Shown here: piece after piece, positions 1-6,438 of the stretch
Layout of the letters: each line of letters begins with the position of its first letter
Position numbering within the stretch: the stretch's first letter is position 1
DNA from: UBA1231 sp045652765
GTDB taxonomy: Bacteria; Bacillota_I; Bacilli_A; ML615J-28; CAG-313
Length of the DNA: 12,925 nt
Assembly: GCA_045652765.1 (NCBI GenBank)
Contig: JAZOLG010000039.1
Coordinates: 1-12,925 of the forward strand
Direction of reading: 5' to 3'
Made by a program: the position numbers and the translations under genes
Notes under the pieces: generated by a model
What the model was told of the DNA's origin: nothing
Databases searched by the model: none
What the model saw: the letters and a program-made list of their open reading frames with translations, nothing else

Positions 1-2571
1 GTTAATATCATAATTAATCTGATTCATAACAATATCATTATTGTATCCATTAAATTCTTCAGTACCAATATTAGTTTTTAAATAGTTAATTGTATATTGA
101 CTTATATCATTACTTTCGTCATTTTGTTTTTGAACAGTACAAGATTTTTGTATTATATCATTTTGATTATAAACAAATGTATTTGTTTTAGTAATTATAG
201 ATTCGTCATCACTAGTTACTGTTAAACATTCACTTGATACTTGGTTATTTTCATTATAACAAATATCGATTGTTTTGTTATCTTTTATTATTTTTGTAAC
301 ATTTTCTTTAATTGTATTATCATATATATATTCAGTGACGTCACTTAGTTGTTTAGGATTATGTAATGTTTTTCGAACTATTCTATCATACTGGTCATAT
401 TCACTAATTGTTTTAGTTCCATTCATATAATTGTATTCTACTGTTCTATCTAAGTTTTTATCAACTATATAATAATCTCCACAAGAACTTTTATATCCTA
501 TTACGATGTTATCCTTATAAATATATTCGATAATATTGTTTGCGGCTTCTGTAGTTTGAATATTATTATATTCATCATATTTATTTGTAACAGAAACTCT
601 TGCCTTATAAAAAAATGTTTTACCAACCCAAATGTCAATTACATCATTAGTAATAATTTCAATAATTACTTTTGAGTATCTTCTTTTTGCTGTAAATGTT
701 TCGTCAAAAACTTGATAATAATAATATGCTGAATGAATTGGCTTTTCGATTATAAAATCATATTCTGATGATATAGGCGAACAAAATGTTACTTTAACAC
801 TTGCATCACTACCATTTGCAATATAAGCCTTATATGATAACGCAATTCGCCATGACTCTTTTGGTAGAATATGACAATCGATTGTTTTTCTTAATATCTT
901 TTTTGAATATGTTTTATCATGTAGTTGTAATTTATCTGTACCTACCGTGTTAGCAAATTCAGTATTCCTTATATATTCAAAATCTATTGATACTTCGTTT
1001 ACAACATCTCCTTCTGTCACAATACCATAGGCATTCCAAGAAGTGTTATCGGCTCTAAAATCATTTGGTAATATTTCAAACATTTGATCAACAAATAATC
1101 GATTCCCATACATATCAGTTTTAGGATAAAGTAACTTATTAAAGCCATCTTTAACATCTATTATTTCTTTTATTTCCATATTACTATCGTAAGAAAAAGA
1201 TACACTATTCCCGTTTTCATCTTCAGTTATGAAAGTTGAGGCTTGATACAAATCATCTTCTGGAATATATTTTATTTTTAAAAATTTTGTTTTTCCACTT
1301 ACGTACTTCAAGGCTAAATTACTTTCAAAGTCACTTTTATTTTCTACATCGGGAACATAGCTTTCTATTTTATAATTATTTACTTTTTCTTCATATATAT
1401 TATTTAGTAGTAAATGTTTAACTAAAACATTATATTGATAAGTTTTTATTTCGCCCATACTACATTCAATATAATTTGTACTATTTAAATGGTATGTAAC
1501 TTTTCCGTTACTATTGCTTATACCAATTTCATCAATTATTATCTCTTCTTCTGTGTCACTTTTTAATTTTTTAATAGTTATATTATTTGTTCCAAATTGT
1601 AATTTAATACCATTTTCATATTCTATTAAATAAACATCTCCATATGAATTAATATAGATTTTTTTATCACCATCATAGCATAAACAATAAAAATCTTGTT
1701 GTTCACAATACAAAATATATGAAGCATCTAAGGAGTTACGATATACCTTCTCTTGAAAATCACCACTAGTTCTTGAATCAACATAAAAATAATTCATAGT
1801 TTCTTGTAAATAATTTGTTATAACTAAAACTAAATCATTATCATGTTTTGATATAACATATTGCGTATTTAATAAATCATAATTTTCTCCTTTATATCGT
1901 CTTAGAGAAAAATTTATATTTTCTTTGTTTATACTAAATATTTCATAATCACATTCAATACTCATTTCTGAATACTGTTGTAATGATCCGAACTCATGGC
2001 CCCAATATTTAGTATTTATTAATATCCGGTCATTATTAATTTCATCAAATAATATTGTTTTATGATTATATTTTCCAGTTTTTACATAACATGCAAAATG
2101 GTTTTCTTGATATTCTTCGAGTGCTGGATTGTTAAGGTTTAGAACCTTTAATTCATCGGTATTTTCAACATGTATTTCTATTCCTCTTTTATGTGCATTA
2201 AAGAAATTAAATTCTTTTGTCATATCAACAATAATTATATTGTTTTTTAAGGTTTTTTCATTTATGCGGATGATATCTTCATTGTCATCATTATATACTA
2301 CCCTTAATACAGTATTGGGACTGACGCTATCTGTAAACATCATGAATAACATTTTTTCAACTTCAATATAATTTAGTGAAAAGTTATTAATTTTAATTTT
2401 AATACAATCACCTGGCAATAAACTAATATATTCCTCATTTTCATTAAGATTTCTAGGACCTAGTGGTATTTTAGATCCATCATCATTTATCAAATACTCT
2501 ACCCGTGGTAAGTACTCAATTTCACAATCAAAATTCACATTTGTTTTTAGTTCATCTAATCCAAATATCAT
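1..2571 (-). CDS. Large RHS/YD-repeat protein, C-terminal end outside the window
   Basis: An uninterrupted frame of 857 codons runs from an ATG at 2571 to the left edge with no stop, so the C-terminus is missing. The start has an AGAGGTG ribosome site inside the end of the preceding Mur-ligase gene, and only one base separates the two genes. Seen in order: a beta-rich N-terminal region (about 60-155) containing VDMTKEFNFF followed by RGIEI, which resembles the end of DNRLRE-type domains; an RHS-like stretch near 300-325 (YINSYGDVYLIEYENG); a likely jelly-roll, carbohydrate-binding-like region from about 485 to 655; then YD-type repeats from about 660, with SEYDQYDRIVRKTL and EYIYDN as clear units. 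RHS proteins usually form a shell around a variable C-terminal domain, often a toxin; that part is not visible here. There is no signal peptide or membrane segment at the N-terminus, so the export route is unclear. RHS assignment is fairly sure; function is inferred. Confidence 0.8.
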   Translation of the reverse strand, partial: MIFGLDELKTNVNFDCEIEYLPRVEYLINDDGSKIPLGPRNLNENEEYISLLPGDCIKIKINNFSLNYIEVEKMLFMMFTDSVSPNTVLRVVYNDDNEDIIRINEKTLKNNIIIVDMTKEFNFFNAHKRGIEIHVENTDELKVLNLNNPALEEYQENHFACYVKTGKYNHKTILFDEINNDRILINTKYWGHEFGSLQQYSEMSIECDYEIFSINKENINFSLRRYKGENYDLLNTQYVISKHDNDLVLVITNYLQETMNYFYVDSRTSGDFQEKVYRNSLDASYILYCEQQDFYCLCYDGDKKIYINSYGDVYLIEYENGIKLQFGTNNITIKKLKSDTEEEIIIDEIGISNSNGKVTYHLNSTNYIECSMGEIKTYQYNVLVKHLLLNNIYEEKVNNYKIESYVPDVENKSDFESNLALKYVSGKTKFLKIKYIPEDDLYQASTFITEDENGNSVSFSYDSNMEIKEIIDVKDGFNKLLYPKTDMYGNRLFVDQMFEILPNDFRADNTSWNAYGIVTEGDVVNEVSIDFEYIRNTEFANTVGTDKLQLHDKTYSKKILRKTIDCHILPKESWRIALSYKAYIANGSDASVKVTFCSPISSEYDFIIEKPIHSAYYYYQVFDETFTAKRRYSKVIIEIITNDVIDIWVGKTFFYKARVSVTNKYDEYNNIQTTEAANNIIEYIYKDNIVIGYKSSCGDYYIVDKNLDRTVEYNYMNGTKTISEYDQYDRIVRKTLHNPKQLSDVTEYIYDNTIKENVTKIIKDNKTIDICYNENNQVSSECLTVTSDDESIITKTNTFVYNQNDIIQKSCTVQKQNDESNDISQYTINYLKTNIGTEEFNGYNNDIVMNQINYDIN

Positions 2572-2572
2572 A

Positions 2573-3889
2573 TTACACCTCTTTCTTTAATAAATCTAAC
2601 ACCACATCTTTATCAAGATGTTTGGTTATTTTATTGTTTTCGCACATTAATAGTTTGTTTCCTCTTCCAGATATAAAGATTATTTCTTTATTTTGAATAT
2701 TGTCCAGTGCATATTGAATAGCTGATGCTCTTGATTTAATTATTTTATAGTCAATTTTATTTTTAATCAAACTTTCCTGCTGCTTTAGTAATTCTTCTAT
2801 GTTGTTATTTCCTGGATCATTAGATGTAATAATAATTTGGTCTACATACTTAACTGCATATTCATACGCAAATTTCATGTCATAATCTCTTTGTTTTAAG
2901 TATTTTTCTGTTTGATACTTCTTATCCCAAGTTGGAAATTCATAGCCAGTCGTACCTGTAATTAAGGTTATTTTTTTAATTTCATTTTTTCTTTTATATT
3001 CATTTAAAACCTCTAATTGGGGTACACTGCCTGTACTAATCATTACAAATCCTTTTTTGTATGGTATTATTTCGTCTCTTCCTGGTATAATAATATCTTT
3101 AATAAATTCTTTAAATAATTTTTTATCAAAAACATTTAATTCATTTATAATTGAATATAAACAAGTTATATTTAAACCATGAAAAGGCATGTTAAGATTT
3201 GTTTTTACTTTATATGATTTTGATGAATTAATTATTTCAAATTCTAAACCGTTAAACGAATGATATTTATTATTATAAGGTTTTAAATAATAATCAACAT
3301 CGTTTATTTCCAAGTTTTTATTTTCAATAAAATACTCTGTAGTATAGCTTATAATATTACTATTTTTTAATTCGTTATATATATTAATGGTTAAATCACT
3401 TACTAATCCAATAATCGTTTTATGATTGCCATTCGCAATAAATGATTTTTTTAAACCTACATAATCTTCATACATTTGATTTTCCAATTCTTCGATATTT
3501 GTTAAAACTTTGATATCAAATTCTAAATCATCACATATTTTCTTATCTATTGTTGAATCGTTAATTTCTAATATCAAAAAATCACTATTTGACACTACAG
3601 CTTCAGTTAGAGCATGATATAGCATTAAGTCACTATCTAGTGGAACTTCAACAGCAGTATTATTGATATATTTAGAATTTTTAGAATCAATCTTTATACT
3701 AGAGTACAGTACTGTTTGAAATCCTATCATTTTTAAATATTCATTTAACAAATAACATACTGTTGACTTTCCATGGCTTCCAGTAACTCCTATAATTTTT
3801 AACTTGTCATTATTGTCTAATGGCATTTTTCTTTTGATTTTATTCTTATTCTTTTCATATAGTTTTTTTATAAGTTGTTCTTTTTTCAT
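2573..3889 (-). CDS. MurE-like Mur ligase family protein lacking the N-terminal UDP-substrate domain
   Basis: The 438-residue product belongs to the Mur ligase family, which uses ATP to join an amino acid or peptide to a carboxylate. The ATP loop GVTGSHGKST is at 34-43. A middle-domain core follows: LEIN near 107-110, TNIEELE near 130, and a KK pair at 147-148 where MurE has its carbamylated lysine. The C-terminal domain is recognisable from PGRDE (269-273), TSNDPG (355-360), SRASAIQYAL (386-395) and SGRGNK (407-412), matching MurE positions GRmE, TsDNPR, DR..AI and GKGHE. MurE's first domain, which holds the UDP-sugar substrate, is absent. The middle-domain DHLDYHG motif and the VDYAHTP motif are not conserved. 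So this is unlikely to be the housekeeping MurE; an amide ligase with another substrate fits better. It lies 2 bases after the orphan gene and 1 base before the RHS gene, so co-expression is likely. Substrate unknown. Confidence 0.8.
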   Translation of the reverse strand: MKKEQLIKKLYEKNKNKIKRKMPLDNNDKLKIIGVTGSHGKSTVCYLLNEYLKMIGFQTVLYSSIKIDSKNSKYINNTAVEVPLDSDLMLYHALTEAVVSNSDFLILEINDSTIDKKICDDLEFDIKVLTNIEELENQMYEDYVGLKKSFIANGNHKTIIGLVSDLTINIYNELKNSNIISYTTEYFIENKNLEINDVDYYLKPYNNKYHSFNGLEFEIINSSKSYKVKTNLNMPFHGLNITCLYSIINELNVFDKKLFKEFIKDIIIPGRDEIIPYKKGFVMISTGSVPQLEVLNEYKRKNEIKKITLITGTTGYEFPTWDKKYQTEKYLKQRDYDMKFAYEYAVKYVDQIIITSNDPGNNNIEELLKQQESLIKNKIDYKIIKSRASAIQYALDNIQNKEIIFISGRGNKLLMCENNKITKHLDKDVVLDLLKKEV

Positions 3890-3891
3890 GT

Positions 3892-4479
3892 TTAGTCCCC
3901 CGATGGATTATTTGAAGATACAATATTTAATGTAAAATCTATATTTCCTATTAATTCTTTTCTAGCTAAATCACTATATATTTCTAAATTAATATTAACT
4001 ACACTATTCAATATACTTTCTATATTGTAAATTCTTATATCAATTCCTTTTTGTTTATATATTTTGTAGTCATCTCGATAAGGCAATACTAATCTTACGT
4101 TAGTATTGTCTGAATATGCATTTTTAACATAAATTGGAAATTCAACATCATAAAACATTATTGGAACATCCATATATGATGCTGTTTCATGCACTATATA
4201 TTCTTTTGCCATTTGAGCTTTAAAAGATCCTTTACAAGCATTAAAGGTGGTCGCTTGTTTATCTAAAACATTTATTGGATGTTTGTTGGTCATATCTGTT
4301 AACCAACATTTAAAATACGTATATTGTTTTTGTACATATTCTCCATCAGTTACGTTATCTAATGTAAAGTAACTGTACTTTGGATAAATTATTTTATCGT
4401 TAATTACTTGATAATTTTGATAAACGATTCTGTTTTCATCTTGAAATATTAATTTTGAATAATTTTGATTGTTTTGCAT
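3892..4479 (-). CDS. Orphan 195-residue protein, first gene of the RHS operon
   Basis: I do not recognise this family. The ATG at 4479 follows a strong GAGGAGG ribosome site with a short spacer, and the frame ends with TAA two bases before the Mur-ligase start. The product has no signal peptide, no transmembrane segment and no obvious catalytic motif. It is rich in Tyr, Asn, Ile and Asp, and its alternating hydrophobic pattern suggests mostly beta structure. A denser conserved-looking core lies at about 95-150 (around VPIMFYDVEFPIYVKNAY and VRLVLPYRDDY). Cysteines are few, at about 58 and 82. Its position ahead of the Mur-like ligase and the RHS protein suggests a partner or chaperone for one of them, or a substrate of the ligase; that is inference from context only. 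It is the first gene after the leader RNA at 4545-4618. Confidence 0.7.
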   Translation of the reverse strand: MQNNQNYSKLIFQDENRIVYQNYQVINDKIIYPKYSYFTLDNVTDGEYVQKQYTYFKCWLTDMTNKHPINVLDKQATTFNACKGSFKAQMAKEYIVHETASYMDVPIMFYDVEFPIYVKNAYSDNTNVRLVLPYRDDYKIYKQKGIDIRIYNIESILNSVVNINLEIYSDLARKELIGNIDFTLNIVSSNNPSGD

Positions 4480-4517
4480 GTTTCCTCCTCTTATATAGTC
4501 TTTCTTTAAAATGTTTG

Positions 4518-4529
4518 TTAATTGTTCAT
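4518..4529 (-). other. Possible three-codon leader ORF (Met-Asn-Asn-stop) with an ideal ribosome site
   Basis: Just after the terminator hairpin there is a GGAGGTG ribosome site (4534-4540), spaced correctly to an ATG at 4529. The frame is only ATG AAC AAT TAA. It ends 38 bases before the start of the next gene. It could be a minimal leader that places ribosomes near the hairpin, or the leftover start of a decayed gene. The ribosome site resembles the AGAGGTG in front of the RHS gene at 2571. Confidence 0.3.
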
Positions 4530-4544
4530 TTTACACCTCCAGAT

Positions 4545-4580
4545 ACAAAAAGAGGGCTTTCTGGGTAGAAAGTCCTCTTT
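4545..4580 (-). terminator. Strong intrinsic terminator between pncA and the RHS operon
   Basis: An inverted repeat with 14-base arms (4549-4562 and 4567-4580) and a four-base loop at 4563-4566. Read on the minus strand, one A/C mismatch interrupts the stem and the hairpin runs into five Us, then GU. It is the first terminator after pncA, so it should end the pncBA transcript. It also ends the short RNA from the promoter at 4625-4653. The plus strand also carries a T-rich tract after the hairpin, so it may work in both directions. Confidence 0.85.
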
Positions 4581-4618
4581 ATTTATTTTGTTTTAAAAAT
4601 TTATACACATATCTACCC
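4545..4618 (-). ncRNA. Predicted leader or small RNA of about 74 nt with self-complementary 5' end and terminator loop
   Basis: The consensus promoter at 4625-4653 predicts a first base at G4618, and the terminator hairpin ends at about 4545. The RNA would begin GGGUAGA (4618-4612), pass through an A/U-rich single-stranded region, and end in the terminator. Its loop and ascending arm contain UCUACCC (4569-4563), the exact complement of the 5' end. The inverted repeat is 8 bp if the flanking U/A pair (4619 and 4562) is counted. Pairing of the two would disrupt the top of the terminator, or form a pseudoknot with its ACCC loop. This is the layout of an attenuator or small riboswitch for the downstream operon. 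A stand-alone small RNA is the alternative. It matches no riboswitch class that I recognise. Confidence 0.5.
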
Positions 4619-4624
4619 AATACG

Positions 4625-4653
4625 ATTATACCTTATTGAGAATAAAATGTCAA
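4625..4653 (-). promoter_or_regulatory. Perfect sigma-A consensus promoter for the leader RNA and RHS operon
   Basis: On the minus strand TTGACA (4653-4648) and TATAAT (4630-4625) are separated by exactly 17 bases: both hexamers and the spacer match the housekeeping consensus exactly. It lies just after the pncA stop and fires toward the hairpin at 4549-4580. A promoter this strong followed within about 75 bases by a strong terminator implies that control is exerted after initiation, or that the product is the short RNA itself. Confidence 0.85.
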
Positions 4654-4670
4654 TAATTTCCACTAATATT

Positions 4671-5180
4671 TTATATCACATCTATTTGACACATTTTCAT
4701 TGTATTTAGTGCTTCTGCATGAGATTTTGGTGTTACACCTGCACAACAAAGAGAGTCTACAATAATTCTTTTTGTTGGGAAGGTAGCTTTAGCAAGTAAT
4801 ACATTACTTACAACACAAATATCCGTACAAAGACCAACAAATTGAATTTCATCAAATTCAATTGTTTTTAAATATTCGATTAATTCAACAGAACCAAATG
4901 TTTCTTTTTCAAATACTAATTTATCTTCTAAATAAATATTATTTGGGATGTTCCATCCATTTGATCCTTTAATACAATGTTTCACAGGGAGTTTAATTCC
5001 TTCTGGTGTTGTTAAATAATCTTCATAATGGGTATCTTTTGTATAAATTATTAAATCATTATTATTTTCAAACTCTTTTATTTTATTAATTACATTAGGA
5101 ACAATTTGTACAGCTTCATATGTTCCTAAAGATCCATCAATAAAATCATTTTGCATATCAACAACTACTAATACTTTCAT
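4671..5180 (-). CDS. pncA: Nicotinamidase (isochorismatase-family cysteine hydrolase)
   Basis: A 169-residue cytosolic enzyme that hydrolyses nicotinamide to nicotinate and ammonia in NAD salvage. The family's nucleophilic triad is visible: Asp8 in VVVDMQNDF, Lys92 in FEKETFG, and Cys122 in GLCTDICV. Likely metal ligands are Asp49 and His51 in TKDTHYEDY, and His68 in PVKHC. Length is slightly short of the usual 180-200 residues but all motifs are present. The ATG at 5180 lies one base after the pncB stop, and its AAGGAAA ribosome site sits in the end of pncB, so the two are co-translated. The pairing with pncB, which consumes nicotinate, favours nicotinamidase over other isochorismatase-fold hydrolases. 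The stop is TAA, and the next signal downstream is the promoter at 4653. Confidence 0.92.
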   Translation of the reverse strand: MKVLVVVDMQNDFIDGSLGTYEAVQIVPNVINKIKEFENNNDLIIYTKDTHYEDYLTTPEGIKLPVKHCIKGSNGWNIPNNIYLEDKLVFEKETFGSVELIEYLKTIEFDEIQFVGLCTDICVVSNVLLAKATFPTKRIIVDSLCCAGVTPKSHAEALNTMKMCQIDVI

Positions 5181-5181
5181 T

Positions 5182-6375
5182 TTATTTTCCTTCGATCTTT
5201 ACTCTATAATTTACACTTTCTTTTAAATGTTTTAAGTAAACTTCATCTTTACACATTGTCTTACCTTCAACATCTGATAATTTCGCAACTGGTTTACCAT
5301 TAACATATTGAAGTTTGATAACAATATTAAGAGGTGTCGCAAAAGTATCATTAGAACAATATGTCCCAATACCAAATGTAACTTTACATTTACCTTTAAA
5401 ATATTGATAAATTTGTTCTGCTTTATCAAAATCTAAACTATCACTAAACAAAAGTGTTTTTGTTTTAGAATCAATTCCTAGTTTTTTATAATGATTTAAT
5501 ATTTTGTCTCCCCAAACAAATGGATCACCTGAATCATGTCTTAATCCACTATAAGTAGATGCTTGTAAATAGTCAAAATCTAGCAAGAATAAATCTGTTG
5601 TTAGTGTATCAGTAAGCGCAGTTCCATTATCTCCATTATATTCATTAAACCAGTCTTTCATAGCATAATAGTTAGTGTATGCTAGGGGGATTTTTGATAT
5701 ACCTTGATACATTTGAACAAATTCATGAGCATACGTACCAATTGGTTTAATATTGTGTTTCATCGCAAGATAAACATTTGATGTACCAATGCAGTATCCT
5801 GTTTCGGTAAATCTTTTTACCACTGTATCTTGCCATGTTCTTGATAGTCTTCTGCGACATCCGAATTCTGCAAATCTAAAATTATATTTTTTGTTTTTAA
5901 AATCTTCTATTTTTTGATCTAACTTGATTTTTGCGGATTCCAATAATTCTTCATAATCATAAGTAAATCTAAAATATACTTCATTAACAATTTCTAATAA
6001 ATATATTTCAAATTGCATTGCACTAAAAAGTGGGCCATGAACATTAATAAATAATTCGCCCTCATTACTTAATGATGTTTTGACATAATCTCTTAATGGA
6101 TGCCAAAGTCTTAAAAATTCAACATAGTCATCTTTAATAAAACGAATACTTCTTAAATAATCAAGTTCTTCTTTTGTAAATTTTAAAGTACATAAATAAT
6201 CAATTTGAGCGTTAATTTCATCAAGCATTTCATTTGTAAATTTAACATCTTCATTACGACATTTAAAATCATATTCACCAATTAAGTCTGTATGTTTATG
6301 AAACATTACTTGATTCATATTAAACTTATATAAATCTGTATCTAATAAAGATTTTATAATAGGTTCTAGTTTCAT
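5182..6375 (-). CDS. pncB: Nicotinate phosphoribosyltransferase
   Basis: A 397-residue cytosolic enzyme (EC 6.3.4.21) that joins nicotinate to PRPP to give nicotinate mononucleotide, with ATP hydrolysis. The N-terminus LLDTDLYKFNM (10-20) is the family signature. Further landmarks are FAEFGCRRR (168-176), GTSNVYLA (197-204), His217 in GTYAHEF, equivalent to the phosphorylated histidine of the Salmonella enzyme (His219), GLRHDSGDP (277-285) in the phosphoribosyl-binding region, and FGIGTYCSND (334-343). The length is normal for the bacterial PncB type. The ATG at 6375 has a well-placed AAGAGGT ribosome site. It is the first gene of a two-gene NAD salvage operon and feeds on nicotinate made by the pncA product downstream. 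Confidence 0.96.
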   Translation of the reverse strand: MKLEPIIKSLLDTDLYKFNMNQVMFHKHTDLIGEYDFKCRNEDVKFTNEMLDEINAQIDYLCTLKFTKEELDYLRSIRFIKDDYVEFLRLWHPLRDYVKTSLSNEGELFINVHGPLFSAMQFEIYLLEIVNEVYFRFTYDYEELLESAKIKLDQKIEDFKNKKYNFRFAEFGCRRRLSRTWQDTVVKRFTETGYCIGTSNVYLAMKHNIKPIGTYAHEFVQMYQGISKIPLAYTNYYAMKDWFNEYNGDNGTALTDTLTTDLFLLDFDYLQASTYSGLRHDSGDPFVWGDKILNHYKKLGIDSKTKTLLFSDSLDFDKAEQIYQYFKGKCKVTFGIGTYCSNDTFATPLNIVIKLQYVNGKPVAKLSDVEGKTMCKDEVYLKHLKESVNYRVKIEGK

Positions 6376-6397
6376 GTTATTTACCTCTTATTTTTTT

Positions 6398-6406
6398 ATA
6401 TTAGCA
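6398..6406 (-). promoter_or_regulatory. Possible extended -10 promoter for pncBA
   Basis: In the 63-base gap between rlmD and pncB the minus strand reads TGCTAATAT, an extended -10 element (TG, one base, TAATAT). It would start transcription near 6391, just ahead of the pncB ribosome site at about 6384-6389. No convincing -35 hexamer is visible, which extended -10 promoters can tolerate. Without it, pncBA would depend on read-through from rlmD. Confidence 0.4.
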
Positions 6407-6438
6407 TTTTTTTTGCTTAATAAAACTAAATTTTTATA

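Noticed and set aside
1236..2696. Plus-strand open frames at 1236-1421, 2129-2371 and 2505-2696
   Set aside because: They lie antisense to the continuous RHS and Mur-ligase frames, lack ribosome sites, and read as Phe/Ser/Leu-rich complements of AT-rich coding sequence.
2573..3889. Housekeeping MurE
   Set aside because: It lacks the N-terminal UDP-substrate domain and several catalytic motifs, and sits in an accessory operon.
1..4479. Prophage or tailocin structural module
   Set aside because: The large protein shows RHS/YD repeats, and no capsid, tail tape measure, portal, terminase or integrase is visible; a phage origin cannot be supported from this window.
4545..4618. Purine riboswitch, because the leader contains UUUCUACCC-like sequence and AUAUG
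   Set aside because: The order of the elements is wrong, the three-helix junction is missing, and the UCUACCC lies in the terminator loop itself.
6401..6419. Terminator hairpin between rlmD and pncB
   Set aside because: Only about four clean base pairs around an A/T loop, with a bulge beyond them; too weak to call, and it overlaps the possible -10 element.
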